Below, piece by piece: positions 17,539 to 27,641 of a DNA stretch of 64,000 bases. The stretch is from DASPSM01 sp036008465. GTDB taxonomy: Bacteria > Planctomycetota > Planctomycetia > Planctomycetales > Planctomycetaceae. Every line of letters begins with the position of its first letter. The first letter of the stretch is position 1. A program made the position numbers and the translations under genes. The notes below the pieces were generated by a model, which was given only the letters and a program-made list of their open reading frames with translations, was not told the DNA's origin and did no database searches. The DNA is taken from assembly GCA_036008465.1 (NCBI GenBank), contig DASYNP010000003.1, positions 62,001 to 126,000 of the forward strand, given 5' to 3'.

Positions 17539-19119
17539 ATGAGATCCGTTCCTTTGGCGATTGGCTGGGAAATGCTGCGACGCGGACGCTGGCCCCTGAT
17601 TCTGTATGCGCTCGTCGCCAACGCCCTGCCGGTGCTGCTCTTCACGGGGCTCAACCGCAGCGGAGCAATCGATCCGGCTGACCCGAGCCAGGTCATCATG
17701 CATCTGGTGCTCGTGCAGATTAATTTATTTGCCTTCGGAACGGGGGTCTTGGTCTCGCTCGGGCCGATGTCGCGGCTCTACACGTATCCCGTGTCGAACG
17801 CGTCGCTCGTGGCCTGGCACATGCTGCTGGGGATGGTCGCGGTTTCGCTCGAAATGGGGGCGAGCATCGCGATCCTCAATGCGATGTTCGATCTGGGATG
17901 GCGGCTTTGGGGTCCAGCGCTGTTCGCGGCCGCCACATTCGCGGCACTCTTGTCCGCCCTGTGGTTGGCGGAGAAATCGGGCTGGATTGCTGTGACCGTC
18001 AGCGTGGCACTGATCCCGCTGTGTCTTTGGTTTAAATCGCGGTACGGGCCGATGTTCTCTCCGCCCAATCATTACTGGGAGGAGGTCACGCCTGCTGAGG
18101 CGTTGTTTCTCGCCGCCGTGCCCATCGTCGCCTACTTCGTGGGAATCTTTGGGGTCGCCCGCAACCGGTGCGGCAGCCCCCCTTATTCGATCGGATTGAT
18201 GGCCTGGCTCAAGCGCGCGTTCGCGTTCGGTCCGGAGACGGGCCTGGCTCTTCGTGACCCGCTGCGCGCTCAACTCTGGTACGAGTGGCGCACGAAAGGC
18301 GTCGTCATCCCGGCAATTGTCGGCATGGGTATATTCATGGGCGTCAGCATTTGGCTGCTGGCCAACCGGAGCCCGAATGCTTTGTTTGAGGGCTTCGTTG
18401 CGGGCGGAGCGATGTTGGCGCTCGCGTGCTCGTTGGGTGGCTCCGTCCTCGGCAAGGTCGGTCGCGCCGACACGGACATTCAGATCGGACAATTCCTTGC
18501 AACCCGCCCGCTCACCAATGCGCAGCTGGCCGGGACGATCTTGAAGACGACTGCCAAGAGCGTCTTCCTCGGTTGGGTCATCTGGGCCCTCGCCTTTGTG
18601 ATTGTCTATGCAATTCTGCTGGCGCTGCGGGTCACCTTGCGGGCCACACTTCCGGTACCGCTCGGCTGGTGGTACGTGCCGGTCGCGCTTCTCGGTGCTT
18701 GGACGGCGGCGGGCGTGATGGTGGCGCTGGTACTGACCGGACGGCAAAACCTGGTCGCCTGGTTCGTGTTTGCCGCGGTCACGCTCACCGTTGGTCTGAT
18801 CTGCTTCGCGAAGATGGCGCTGTCTCCCCAGGCCCAGGATTATTTTGCGCAGGGGATCGCGGTTTTCTGCGGGATCGTGTTCGTGTCGGGGACGATCGGG
18901 GCACTGGTCGCGGCGCGCCGACGCGCGCTGATCTCCGGGCCCACCTTGTCCGCGGCAGCCGTGGCGTGGGGAGTGCTCTGCGTCGTGGCCGCTTGGTTTT
19001 GGCTCCCCTCTTCTGTGGAGCGTCTGACCGTTTACGTGCTCATCGTGGGCGTTTTGGCTCTCTCCGTCGCCCCGTTGGCGACTGCGCCGCTCGCGTTGGC
19101 CTGGAATCGAACTCGCTGA
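17539..19119 (+). CDS. ABC transporter permease
   Basis: This 526-residue membrane protein has about 12 hydrophobic segments distributed in two halves. A central hydrophilic stretch near residues 215-255 contains FGPETGLALRDPLRAQLWYEWR. Its position directly after the GntR regulator and ABC ATPase marks it as the permease of the exporter. It resembles ABC-2-type or YtrC/D-like permeases in layout rather than by any short motif. Substrate is unknown; antibiotic or lipid-linked compounds are typical for this operon type. A long open frame on the opposite strand is a codon-bias shadow. Confidence 0.8.
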   Translation: MRSVPLAIGWEMLRRGRWPLILYALVANALPVLLFTGLNRSGAIDPADPSQVIMHLVLVQINLFAFGTGVLVSLGPMSRLYTYPVSNASLVAWHMLLGMVAVSLEMGASIAILNAMFDLGWRLWGPALFAAATFAALLSALWLAEKSGWIAVTVSVALIPLCLWFKSRYGPMFSPPNHYWEEVTPAEALFLAAVPIVAYFVGIFGVARNRCGSPPYSIGLMAWLKRAFAFGPETGLALRDPLRAQLWYEWRTKGVVIPAIVGMGIFMGVSIWLLANRSPNALFEGFVAGGAMLALACSLGGSVLGKVGRADTDIQIGQFLATRPLTNAQLAGTILKTTAKSVFLGWVIWALAFVIVYAILLALRVTLRATLPVPLGWWYVPVALLGAWTAAGVMVALVLTGRQNLVAWFVFAAVTLTVGLICFAKMALSPQAQDYFAQGIAVFCGIVFVSGTIGALVAARRRALISGPTLSAAAVAWGVLCVVAAWFWLPSSVERLTVYVLIVGVLALSVAPLATAPLALAWNRTR

Positions 19120-19341
19120 CGAGGCCCCGAGCCGGCCTGGGCCGCCGAGAACGTCATCGAGTTTTGCGCCTCTGACAATTGCGTCGACTCTGTCGAATGG
19201 CGAAATCTTGCCGCACCGGCCGCGGCAGCCGACGGCCCTTCGCGTCGCCGTGTCGCTCGAACGTTGTGCAAATCCCTCCGTCCGTCGATACGAACGAAGG
19301 CGAACGATCCCAAGGGTAACCGGCGACACGGACAGGTTTTG

Positions 19342-20229
19342 ATGCGATCACCAATTTGGCGCGTATCCGTCTCTCGCGTGCTCGCCCCGCTGTTCGTGGC
19401 GGCCGGCGCGCTGTTGGCCGGCTGCGGAGAGCAGGCGCCCAAGTTCGCGGAACCGCGGGACGTCGGCGATAAGGTGACCGACGCCGATCTCGACACGTTT
19501 TTCCAGGTCGTCGACGAGCTGCCCGACAAAAAACTGCCGGAGATGCCGGCCCTCTTCAAGAGTCCACCCGCCTGGGACGAGCAGCGGACGCTCCCCGTCA
19601 ATGAGCTGGTGCGGGAAGAATCCGATGAGTTGGAAAAGCTCTGGAACGACGAGCATCTGATCCGTCACCTGGCTAAGGATCGGGCGCTGCAGAAGGCGCT
19701 CAGAGACCGGATGTCGCCGGCCCAGTTTGTCGGATTGGTGAAGACCATCGGCGCAGCACTGGCTCGGAACGCCGTGCGACCCGATCAAGACCTGCGGCTG
19801 ATCGTCGAACAGGGGAAGCGGCGGCTTGGCCCGCTGCGCGCACAAACCCAGCGTTTCAACCAGTTAGAGCCCGATGAGCGGCACGTCGTGCTGACGACGG
19901 CCGTCTGGATCACGCGCATCGATCGGGCCCGAAGACTGATGCGGGTGCCGCCGGAAAACCTCGCTCTCGTCAAGTCGCACTACGACCGGCTCAAGGCCAT
20001 TTTTCCGCAAGAATTCTGGGCGAATCCCTTCGACTCGATCGCCGACCAGATCGAAGAGCTGGGAATGTCCTTCTCGGAGCTGCGGCAAACGGGGCTCGAT
20101 GCGGAGATCGACTGGAAGGAGAGCGACGCGCTCCGCGGGATGGACTTACCCGATCCCGATCCGCGGGAGATCGCCGTCGTCAGCCCGTCCAAGCCATCCG
20201 GCCCGGTCCCTGACCCCGGCCAAAAGTGA
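19342..20229 (+). CDS. Lipoprotein of unknown function
   Basis: The ATG at 19342 gives 295 residues with a clear lipoprotein signal: basic start, hydrophobic core and the lipobox LLAGC (Cys28). The mature part is charged and helical, with no recognised domain; it has notable Glu/Asp/Lys density and a proline-rich C-terminus. It lies 222 bases downstream of the ABC permease on the same strand and could be a late member of that operon, or be independent. No function can be assigned. Confidence 0.75.
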   Translation: MRSPIWRVSVSRVLAPLFVAAGALLAGCGEQAPKFAEPRDVGDKVTDADLDTFFQVVDELPDKKLPEMPALFKSPPAWDEQRTLPVNELVREESDELEKLWNDEHLIRHLAKDRALQKALRDRMSPAQFVGLVKTIGAALARNAVRPDQDLRLIVEQGKRRLGPLRAQTQRFNQLEPDERHVVLTTAVWITRIDRARRLMRVPPENLALVKSHYDRLKAIFPQEFWANPFDSIADQIEELGMSFSELRQTGLDAEIDWKESDALRGMDLPDPDPREIAVVSPSKPSGPVPDPGQK

Positions 20230-20248
20230 CGGTTGGCGGCTTCGCTGC

Positions 20249-20518
20249 TTAGCGCATGGCGAGACGATAGAAAAACGTGTCATACGCCTCCCAAGCACGC
20301 ACGATCGGCGCAGGTGCATGATCGAGAGACCGATAGACAGGCGCGTAGGGGAGTACGAGGATCCGCAGCGGCCAGCCGACGGTGGTGCGTCCGCCGTTGA
20401 GTTTGACGACGACAAAAGTCATCGGACCCGCGCTCAGAACGTAAAGCACAAGCGTTAGGATCCCCGCGAGAGCCCGAGTTCCCCATCCCCACCGCTTCGC
20501 GTCCGGCTCCTTTGCCAT
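20249..20518 (-). CDS. Small membrane protein of unknown function
   Basis: An 89-residue protein from the ATG at 20518, which is preceded by GGAGAG. One strong hydrophobic segment spans about residues 15-36 (LAGILTLVLYVLSAGPMTFVV); the C-terminus (PLRILVLPYAPVYRSLDHAPA) is amphipathic with many aromatic residues. It begins 17 bases after the AroH stop codon on the same strand, so the two are probably co-transcribed. Not recognised. Confidence 0.6.
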   Translation of the reverse strand: MAKEPDAKRWGWGTRALAGILTLVLYVLSAGPMTFVVVKLNGGRTTVGWPLRILVLPYAPVYRSLDHAPAPIVRAWEAYDTFFYRLAMR

Positions 20519-20534
20519 CGCGCTCTCCGCTGAC

Positions 20535-20906
20535 TCACTGAGCGCTCGACACATCCGGGCGCAGCCGCCGCGCGTCTCGAAGATAGACGTGGACCATCTG
20601 CTCCTGGGTCTTGTTCGTGTTGAGGTGCAGAAGGATGCGGATGCAGCGGCCCATGCTGTTAGGGACCGGGATCTCGCACGTGCACAACAGCGGAACCTGG
20701 TTCATTCCCAAGGCCCGGGCGGCTTCGGCCGGGAACGCCGACGTCAGGTCACTGGTCGTCGTAAAGATCGCCGAGGCGACATCTTCGAACGTTCGGATGT
20801 CGTTGGTCCGGAAAATCTCCTGCAACAGTTCGGTTGTGGCGGACAGCACCTCGGCCGGGGTGTCCGCCGGGACGTTGATCGCGCCTCGAATTCCCCTGAC
20901 GGGCAT
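20535..20906 (-). CDS. aroH: Chorismate mutase, AroH class
   Basis: This 123-residue protein matches the small trimeric AroH-type (Bacillus-like) chorismate mutase along its length: RGIRGAINV at the start with the active-site Arg, then TTELLQEIF, DVASAIFTTTSDLTSAFPA, ALGMNQVPLLC, the RCIRILLHLNT block and HVYLRDARRLRPD at the end. It converts chorismate to prephenate for phenylalanine and tyrosine synthesis. No other aromatic-pathway gene is visible in the window. The start was taken at the ATG giving the expected N-terminus. Confidence 0.93.
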   Translation of the reverse strand: MPVRGIRGAINVPADTPAEVLSATTELLQEIFRTNDIRTFEDVASAIFTTTSDLTSAFPAEAARALGMNQVPLLCTCEIPVPNSMGRCIRILLHLNTNKTQEQMVHVYLRDARRLRPDVSSAQ

Positions 20907-21383
20907 GTCTGGTTCCGCAATTTGCGTTTATCCGTTCCCGCTCAAGCGGTCTGCCCAATGTATCAAGAGCGCAAACAGTTCGGGAAGCCGGGGCTGCGTC
21001 CGGAATTTGGCGGATTGAGCGGCCTTCCAGGGCGGATCTCGGCCGTCGAATTCTGACATCCGAATGACGACACGTTTCGCATTTTGGACAACAGTGGCTC
21101 TCTCGTCGCGTTTTTGCCAACATGCGAAGAATCGGCACTTTTGGCGGGAAACTGGACCTTTCTGAAGCGATCCTTCGCGCGGCATCGACCTTGCGTAAGA
21201 GGTTATTCACCACGGTGGGGCAGGCACCTGTGAGTCGGTGACTTCTGCCGGCAGAAACGCCGGGGCCTTTCGTCCATTGCGGAGGGGCAGGCGAGAGGTT
21301 CCCGGCGCTTTCATTTCCCATTCCCATTCAAGGACTCCTGCATCTCGCTTCCCACGACGGGCTCATCCTTCACCGGAGGAGTC
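20907..21383. other. Divergent intergenic region between aroH and DUF692 gene
   Basis: 477 bases without a supported gene. It should hold the aroH promoter (minus) and the DUF692 promoter (plus). The right end carries a strong ribosome-binding site, GGAGGAG at 21375-21381. No small precursor-peptide gene of the kind that accompanies many DUF692 enzymes was recognised here. Confidence 0.5.
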
Positions 21384-22211
21384 ATGATCCCAGCCATCGG
21401 CTTTTCGATGTGCGGAGCGGGCCGACGCCGGCTCCAGACCACCACGTCCCACGACCCCCTTCCTGCTGCGGTTGAAATTGATTTGGATTGTTCGAACCGC
21501 GGCCTCGATTCTGTCCATAGCCTCGAGAGTGAACGAGTCACATTGCACGCCGTGTCGCTGCCCGTCGGCTCGGCCGATTGCCGCACCGAGCCCGCTCTCT
21601 CTCGATTGACTGAGATTGCTAGAAACAGCAGTGCCGAAGCCGTCATCGCCCGCCTCGACGCGATGCCCACGGCCACGACCGAGGGGAGCACTGTTTCGCG
21701 CCCCCGCGCCTGGAAGGCCGAGTCGGCCGATCTCTGCCGCCAGGTCGAGTTCGTTCAATCGCGGCTCGGCGCGATCCCGTTTTATCTCGAATCAAAGGTC
21801 GAAGCCGAGTGGTTCACGCGCAACAGTCACGGCAAGCGCGTGCTGCGCAAAGTCCTCGCCCGCACGGGATGCGGCTGGTTTCTCGATGTGACGGCCCTGT
21901 ACGTTGAAGCGATGAACTCGGCTCAGGACGCCTGCGATTTCATCGAGGAAGTGCTGCCTGCCGCGGAACACGTGCAACTTCGCCTGACGGGAGTCTTCTT
22001 CGATGAGAAAGCCGAACGCTGGGTTGCCAGCGACTCGCATCCGATTCCCGAAGCGGTTTACGAGCTTTACGCCTTTGTGCTGGAAGTCGCATTCGACAAA
22101 GTGGACGCCGTCTTCGTGCAGCAGCAGCATGCACGTGGAGAAGGCTTCGAGTCGTGCAGCGAGATTCAAACGGTGCGCGAGATTGCCGAAGGAGTCGGCG
22201 CGATCGTGTGA
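21384..22211 (+). CDS. Divergent DUF692 (UPF0276, MNIO-type) protein
   Basis: The ATG at 21384 follows an excellent Shine-Dalgarno sequence (GGAGGAG). The 275 residues align by eye with the DUF692 TIM-barrel family: VTLHAVSLPVGSAD corresponds to the usual VSLHGVGLSLGSAD, IPFYLES to the active-site strand with a Glu, CGWFLDVTALYVEAMN to the family's CGLLLDVNNVYVNAxN, and SHPIPEAVYELY to the late DTHxxPVPxxVWxLY. Family members are multinuclear iron enzymes acting on Cys residues of ribosomal peptides. Here the segment expected to read IHLAGH is RLTGVF, and the expected ERD strand is VFVQQQ, so several ligands seem to be lost. It may be inactive or specialised. Confidence 0.7.
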   Translation: MIPAIGFSMCGAGRRRLQTTTSHDPLPAAVEIDLDCSNRGLDSVHSLESERVTLHAVSLPVGSADCRTEPALSRLTEIARNSSAEAVIARLDAMPTATTEGSTVSRPRAWKAESADLCRQVEFVQSRLGAIPFYLESKVEAEWFTRNSHGKRVLRKVLARTGCGWFLDVTALYVEAMNSAQDACDFIEEVLPAAEHVQLRLTGVFFDEKAERWVASDSHPIPEAVYELYAFVLEVAFDKVDAVFVQQQHARGEGFESCSEIQTVREIAEGVGAIV

Positions 22212-22248
22212 GCGTGGAAAGTCTGACGGAGCGAGCGATCCAGGCGAG

Positions 22249-22268
22249 CCGCCAGCGTGAGCTGGCGG
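22249..22268. terminator. Hairpin between convergent genes
   Basis: CCGCCAGC and GCTGGCGG form a perfect 8-bp stem around a GTGA loop. It sits between the plus-strand DUF692 gene and the minus-strand lipoprotein gene, so it may terminate both. The GCCAGCGTGAGCTGGC core resembles dispersed repeats seen in planctomycete genomes. Confidence 0.5.
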
Positions 22269-22273
22269 GTGGT

Positions 22274-22867
22274 TCATTCCTTCTTTTCGGTCACCAGCGT
22301 GATCGCCGCGACCGAGCCGTTGGTCTCGAGTTTCTTTCCGAACGACAGCTCGATTTTCGTCGTGACGTCGAATCCGGGCACGCTGACTGACGGAGGCGAA
22401 CTGTACCCGGAGCCTCCTTTGGTGACGACAAATCGCGCGATCTTGCCGCGTTCCACTTCCGCGTGGGCGGCTGCCGGCTTCGTCGGCCACATCTCCCCGC
22501 GACTGCGCACGTAGCGATAGTAATTGGAAACTTCGTCGAGGCGGTCGTTGGTGACCCCGTGGGGGCCTAGCGCATTCAGCAGAGCGTCCTTGTTCTTGCG
22601 GACCTGGTCGGGAGATGGCCGAGTGCCGGCCGGAGCGGGACGAACATGACTGAACGCATCGCGAAACACGTCTGACGACACTCCCAAGGCGCCTGCAATC
22701 AGCACCACCGGCCTGCCCCGATCCCGCCGATCGGTCTCGTGGCCGCCCGAAAACTTCACCGGCACGCGCGTCATGGCACCGTCTCGATCACCCTGTCCCA
22801 GCGAAACTGCGCCGGCACAGCCGGCAAGTGCGGCCGTCACGACGCAGGCAGCGAGCGATTGATTCAC
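22274..22867 (-). CDS. Putative lipoprotein of unknown function
   Basis: From the GTG at 22867, preceded by GGGGA, the protein has 197 residues. It begins with a lipoprotein signal ending in ALAGC. The middle contains KNKDALLNALGPHGVTNDRLDEVSNYYRY, a helical segment, and the end contains FVVTKGGSGYSSPPSVSVPGF, a glycine-rich beta segment like those found in surface adhesion-type repeats. No enzymatic motif was found. It stands alone, with a 128-base gap to the xylA stop codon upstream on the same strand. Confidence 0.65.
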   Translation of the reverse strand: MNQSLAACVVTAALAGCAGAVSLGQGDRDGAMTRVPVKFSGGHETDRRDRGRPVVLIAGALGVSSDVFRDAFSHVRPAPAGTRPSPDQVRKNKDALLNALGPHGVTNDRLDEVSNYYRYVRSRGEMWPTKPAAAHAEVERGKIARFVVTKGGSGYSSPPSVSVPGFDVTTKIELSFGKKLETNGSVAAITLVTEKKE

Positions 22868-22954
22868 GACTGTCCCCGATCTTGGCGAGCGGTCCGCCAA
22901 TGGCGGATCAGCCCGACGGTTCTCTGTTTCGACAAAGAGTCAAGAACCGGCCGC

Positions 22955-22974
22955 ACCCGCGGCTCGCCGCGGGT
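22955..22974 (-). terminator. Hairpin downstream of xylA
   Basis: ACCCGCGG and CCGCGGGT form a perfect 8-bp stem with a CTCG loop, 20 bases past the xylA stop codon on the minus strand. There is no T-run, so it may be a REP-like hairpin rather than a true terminator. Confidence 0.45.
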
Positions 22975-22994
22975 ACCCGCACCGGCCGCTCGCC

Positions 22995-24305
<1,311 letters not shown>

Positions 24306-24364
24306 GGAGTGATTTCGCTCTGACTGGTCACGATTTACGTCGATCCGCGCGTGACAAACGCGTT

Positions 24365-24380
24365 GATCGTTATACCACAG
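24365..24380 (-). promoter_or_regulatory. Candidate xylA promoter element, shared with WD40 gene
   Basis: On the minus strand this reads CTGTGGTATAACGATC. TATAAC resembles a -10 box and lies about 65 bases before the xylA ATG. The same 16 bases occur before the WD40 gene (26725-26740), at a similar distance from its ATG. Confidence 0.5.
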
Positions 24381-24415
24381 TCGGTGATGTCGAGACGACG
24401 AAGCGCCAGTCGTCT

Positions 24416-26671
24416 CTACAGCTTGGAAACATCCCAGACGAGGCATGCGCCGTCGGACATTCCCGCGATCAACCGTCGGCCGTCGGGAGTGAACTCCATC
24501 GCGTTCACGCGATTGCACAGCGGTCGGTCAAAGCGTTTGAGCAGTCGGCCGCTGTGGATGTCCCACAGTCGGATCGAATGCTTCTCGGGTGACAGGTCTT
24601 CTGCGCCGAGTGAGGCGGAGGCGAGGAAGCGTTTGTCGGGAGAAATCGCCAGTTCGCTCCACGTGTTGCCTTCATTTTCGAGGGTGACCTGTCCGATTTG
24701 TGTTCCATTCGCGAGATCCCAGAGCGTGGCTCGGTCGGTGCGGAAGCAACTGACGGCGGCCCACGTCCCATCGTCCGCAATCGCAGCCGCCATCACTCGG
24801 GGGCGGCCACCGCCGGCCGCTGGGTGCGCCAACTTCCCGGTTGCGACATCCCACGTCGTGATCGCACCTTCGTCGCTGACGACGCTGACCCTGCTGCCGT
24901 CCGCCGAGAACGCCAGGCTTTTCGGGTAACCTCCAAACTCGATTTGCCGGCGCTCGGCTCCGGTTTTCGCATCGACGATCAGCAGCGTGCGCTGGCGAGG
25001 CTTCTCCTGCGGATTAGATCTGTCGAAGAAGAATTCCCGAAAATTGCTTGTCGCGATTGCGAGCGTATTCCGGTCATGTGAAAGAGCGACTTTCGCCACG
25101 TCTGTCCCGAGTCGCAGTTCGAGACGGACGGCGCCGCTGTCGACGTCCCACATCCGAACGATCCCGGTGTTCCGGCCGTCGATGTAATTGGGCCCTCCGG
25201 CGACGACTGACTTGCCGTCGCGCGAGAAGGCGACTGAGCGCGCCCCGCACGGGTAAGAATCGCCGATCACAAAAGTCCGCAGCGGCTTGCCGCTTGTGCC
25301 GTCCCAAAGGCGAACCGTTCCGTCATCGCCACCAGCGGTCGCGATCCGCGAGCCATCAGGCGAGCAAGCGAGCCCTTTGACCGAGTCAGCATGGGAATCG
25401 GGAAAGTCGAGCTTGCGCCGTCCCGTCGCGGTGTCCCAGAGCGTAAGCGTATGAAGCGGGTGATTTGTGCAGACAAGAAGGCTCGCGTCCGGGGAAAGGG
25501 CAAGCCCGTTGTGTGTGACCGCCCATTGGGTGCCCCGTTGGTTGGCAAGTGTCTTGTCGCTGGCCGCGGACGGAAGCCAGAATCCCGGAATCGTCCGGAC
25601 AACTTTGCCGCTCGACACGTCCCAGAATTTGATCGAATTCGACTGTTTCGAGGCGAGAATGCGGCCGTCACGGGACAAAGCTGCCGCGCAGGCTCCCGTA
25701 TCAGGGCCGGCCTCGGCGAACTCACGGATGAGCTTGCCGCTTGCGATATCCCACATCCGCACGCAGGGGTCGGACTCGACGTGGTTCGGCTTGCCTGGAA
25801 CGGGACGGTACTTTGAATTGCCCGCGGAAAAAAGAGTTTTTCCGTCGGGTCCAAACGCGAGACTCACGATCTGGCCATGTGCTCTAACGAACTTCGCCGA
25901 TTCGATACCCCGTTGGAGGTTGTAGATGTGGATGTCTCTGCGCGCGTCGTAGGCCAGCAGCTTGCCATCTGGTGAGAAGGCCAGCACGTAGGGGGCCAAA
26001 TTCCCATTTTCGAAATGGACCAGGAGCCGTTGGCGCCCGCTGTTATCGGCGTCCCACAATCGTACGGCTCCGTCGCGTTCCTGACCGGAAGTCACAAAGC
26101 TGTGGCCGTCAGGCGCGAATGCCAACGCAATCATCGATGCGCGGTCGTGTCCTTCCGGCGTTTCCCACACTTCCAAGCCGGACGCAACGTCCCAAAGTTG
26201 GACTCCCCCACGAAAGCAGGCCGCGGCCAGCCTCGCGCCATTGGGTGAGAAGGCCGCGACAGTCGGCGGATCGGCGACCGGCGCACGAAAAGCTCGAATT
26301 AGCCGGCCGGTTTTGACATCCCACAATCGAATCTCGGGATCCAAGTTGCCGACGGTCGCCAGCGTCCGACCGTCCGGAGAAAATGCCACGCTAAGAAGGT
26401 CAGCGGAATGCCGCAGACGGGTAGTCCCGAGCCTCAGAATTGCACCAGCCGGCAGTGGATCACCATGGAGATCCCGCGACTCGTCTGCCACCGTCTCCTT
26501 ACTGGCGCCTTGATGGGCATTCGTGCCGTCTGAGTCCAATTGCATGACCGCAAGGGTCAGCGACGAGTTTGTGAGGGTGAAGACCGCCGCGGCTGCCAAC
26601 AACACGGCCAGCGGAATTCGGCTTTTGGGGACACGGCATCCGCTCGCCCCAGCTTGAGGAAAATGGTCCAT
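24416..26671 (-). CDS. Membrane-anchored WD40-repeat protein
   Basis: This 751-residue protein has an N-terminal hydrophobic anchor (IPLAVLLAAAAVFTLT, about residues 19-34) followed by at least ten WD40-type blades. They are marked by repeated FSPDGRTLA / VRLWD units, for example SVAFSPDGRTLATVGN with EIRLWD, ACSPDGSRIATAGGDDGTVRLWD and ISPDKRFLASAS with SIRLWD. Such proteins form one or two beta-propellers and act as protein-interaction scaffolds; no enzymatic domain is attached. Its first 22 codons and upstream sequence resemble those of xylA, which lies just downstream on the same strand. Confidence 0.88.
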   Translation of the reverse strand: MDHFPQAGASGCRVPKSRIPLAVLLAAAAVFTLTNSSLTLAVMQLDSDGTNAHQGASKETVADESRDLHGDPLPAGAILRLGTTRLRHSADLLSVAFSPDGRTLATVGNLDPEIRLWDVKTGRLIRAFRAPVADPPTVAAFSPNGARLAAACFRGGVQLWDVASGLEVWETPEGHDRASMIALAFAPDGHSFVTSGQERDGAVRLWDADNSGRQRLLVHFENGNLAPYVLAFSPDGKLLAYDARRDIHIYNLQRGIESAKFVRAHGQIVSLAFGPDGKTLFSAGNSKYRPVPGKPNHVESDPCVRMWDIASGKLIREFAEAGPDTGACAAALSRDGRILASKQSNSIKFWDVSSGKVVRTIPGFWLPSAASDKTLANQRGTQWAVTHNGLALSPDASLLVCTNHPLHTLTLWDTATGRRKLDFPDSHADSVKGLACSPDGSRIATAGGDDGTVRLWDGTSGKPLRTFVIGDSYPCGARSVAFSRDGKSVVAGGPNYIDGRNTGIVRMWDVDSGAVRLELRLGTDVAKVALSHDRNTLAIATSNFREFFFDRSNPQEKPRQRTLLIVDAKTGAERRQIEFGGYPKSLAFSADGSRVSVVSDEGAITTWDVATGKLAHPAAGGGRPRVMAAAIADDGTWAAVSCFRTDRATLWDLANGTQIGQVTLENEGNTWSELAISPDKRFLASASLGAEDLSPEKHSIRLWDIHSGRLLKRFDRPLCNRVNAMEFTPDGRRLIAGMSDGACLVWDVSKL

Positions 26672-26724
26672 GGCAGGCTGCTCAGGAGTTATTGAACTGG
26701 ACTGACGGCAGCTCTTCGCGTTCG

Positions 26725-26740
26725 ATCGTTATACCACAGA
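26725..26740 (-). promoter_or_regulatory. Candidate WD40-gene promoter element, copy of xylA element
   Basis: On the minus strand this reads CTGTGGTATAACGATC, identical to the sequence upstream of xylA, and ends 53 bases before the WD40 ATG. Similarity continues for several further bases (AACGCG). Confidence 0.5.
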
Positions 26741-27641
26741 GCATGTTCCAGCGAGGGGCGAACGGCCGGTCCTCGCGCGCCGGTTCCGTCTGCTTGCGCT
26801 GGCTAAGGCTCAGGTCGTCTTCATCAAAAATCTTTGAAGTTGTTTCTGCGCCCCTAGAAACACGGGGTTCTGCGACCGGATTTCCTCTGGTAAAATGAAT
26901 GATCCGTCTGGTTGCCGAGCGGACGAAGGCCAGACTTCGTCCAGCTCAATGAAGCCGTGCGCGACAGGGGGCACAAGCCTCGTGCGGATGAAGAAACTGT
27001 TATCCGCGTCGGGGGACTGTCCCTTCTTGTCCAGGGTCCAAAGACGGCAACACACTGACTCCCCGAGCGGGAACCGCGACCCCAGGCCCGGCTCGTTTCT
27101 TGATGGGACGGGACACCGAGACGGGACACGCGCGGACTGATGCCCGCGAGTCTGGAGTCCAAGGTCCAACGTCCAAGGTTCGAGAGTTGGAACTGGGCAC
27201 GCTCCGGAGCTTTGGGCTTTGAACCCCGGGATTTTGGACTGGTCCCTGGGGCGGGACGCGAACGATGGGACACGAAGTCGGGACACGTCTCCGTAGCCGT
27301 GGGACAATTTCACAATTGCGAAGTTGTCCAATCGTAACTGGTCAAAGGAGAATGACTTATGGTCTCTAAGTCCGTGGGACGGGACAACTTCACGGAAAAG
27401 CCAGGTGGGTCGGGTCACCTTCTTTTGATAGGTAGATGACCCACCGAATGCTGACGCCCCCGACAGGTGAGTTTGTCACGCCTGCGGCGGCTCGCGGAGC
27501 GTAAGCCGCACCGGGTCCAGGGGCACGCCCCTGGGCTTGAGGGGATTGGGGAATGTTGGGACACTACGCCCCCTTTTCTCGGTCGGTCGCTTATCTGCGG
27601 CTCGCCTTCGGTTGGGTTCTCGACCTTCATTCGTTTGCTTT
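26741..27641. other. Long non-coding stretch with GGGAC-rich repeats
   Basis: About 900 bases with no convincing gene. Frames that run through it have shadow-like composition. From about 27000 to 27400 it is packed with degenerate GGGACGGGACAC, GGGACACG and GTCCAAGGTCC units. Similar units recur at 44.2-45.1 kb and 53.36 kb. A hairpin element at 27404-27445 lies inside it. The promoter of the following lipoprotein gene should be at the right end. Confidence 0.5.
27404..27445. repeat. Hairpin repeat with CTATCAAAA-type core, copy 1
   Basis: GGTGGGTC...(GGGTCACC) on the left and GACCCACC on the right enclose TTTTGATAG. In reverse complement this matches the element at 44899-44955 over most of 42 positions, including CTATCAAAA and GTGACCCGACCC. 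Confidence 0.6.

Noticed and set aside
17725..19329. 534-codon open frame on the minus strand
   Set aside because: Antisense shadow of the ABC permease; Arg/Gly/Asp-rich with no hydrophobic core.
26810..27418. 202-codon minus-strand frame in the GGGAC-rich region
   Set aside because: Arises from low-complexity repeat sequence; composition and lack of a start signal argue against coding.
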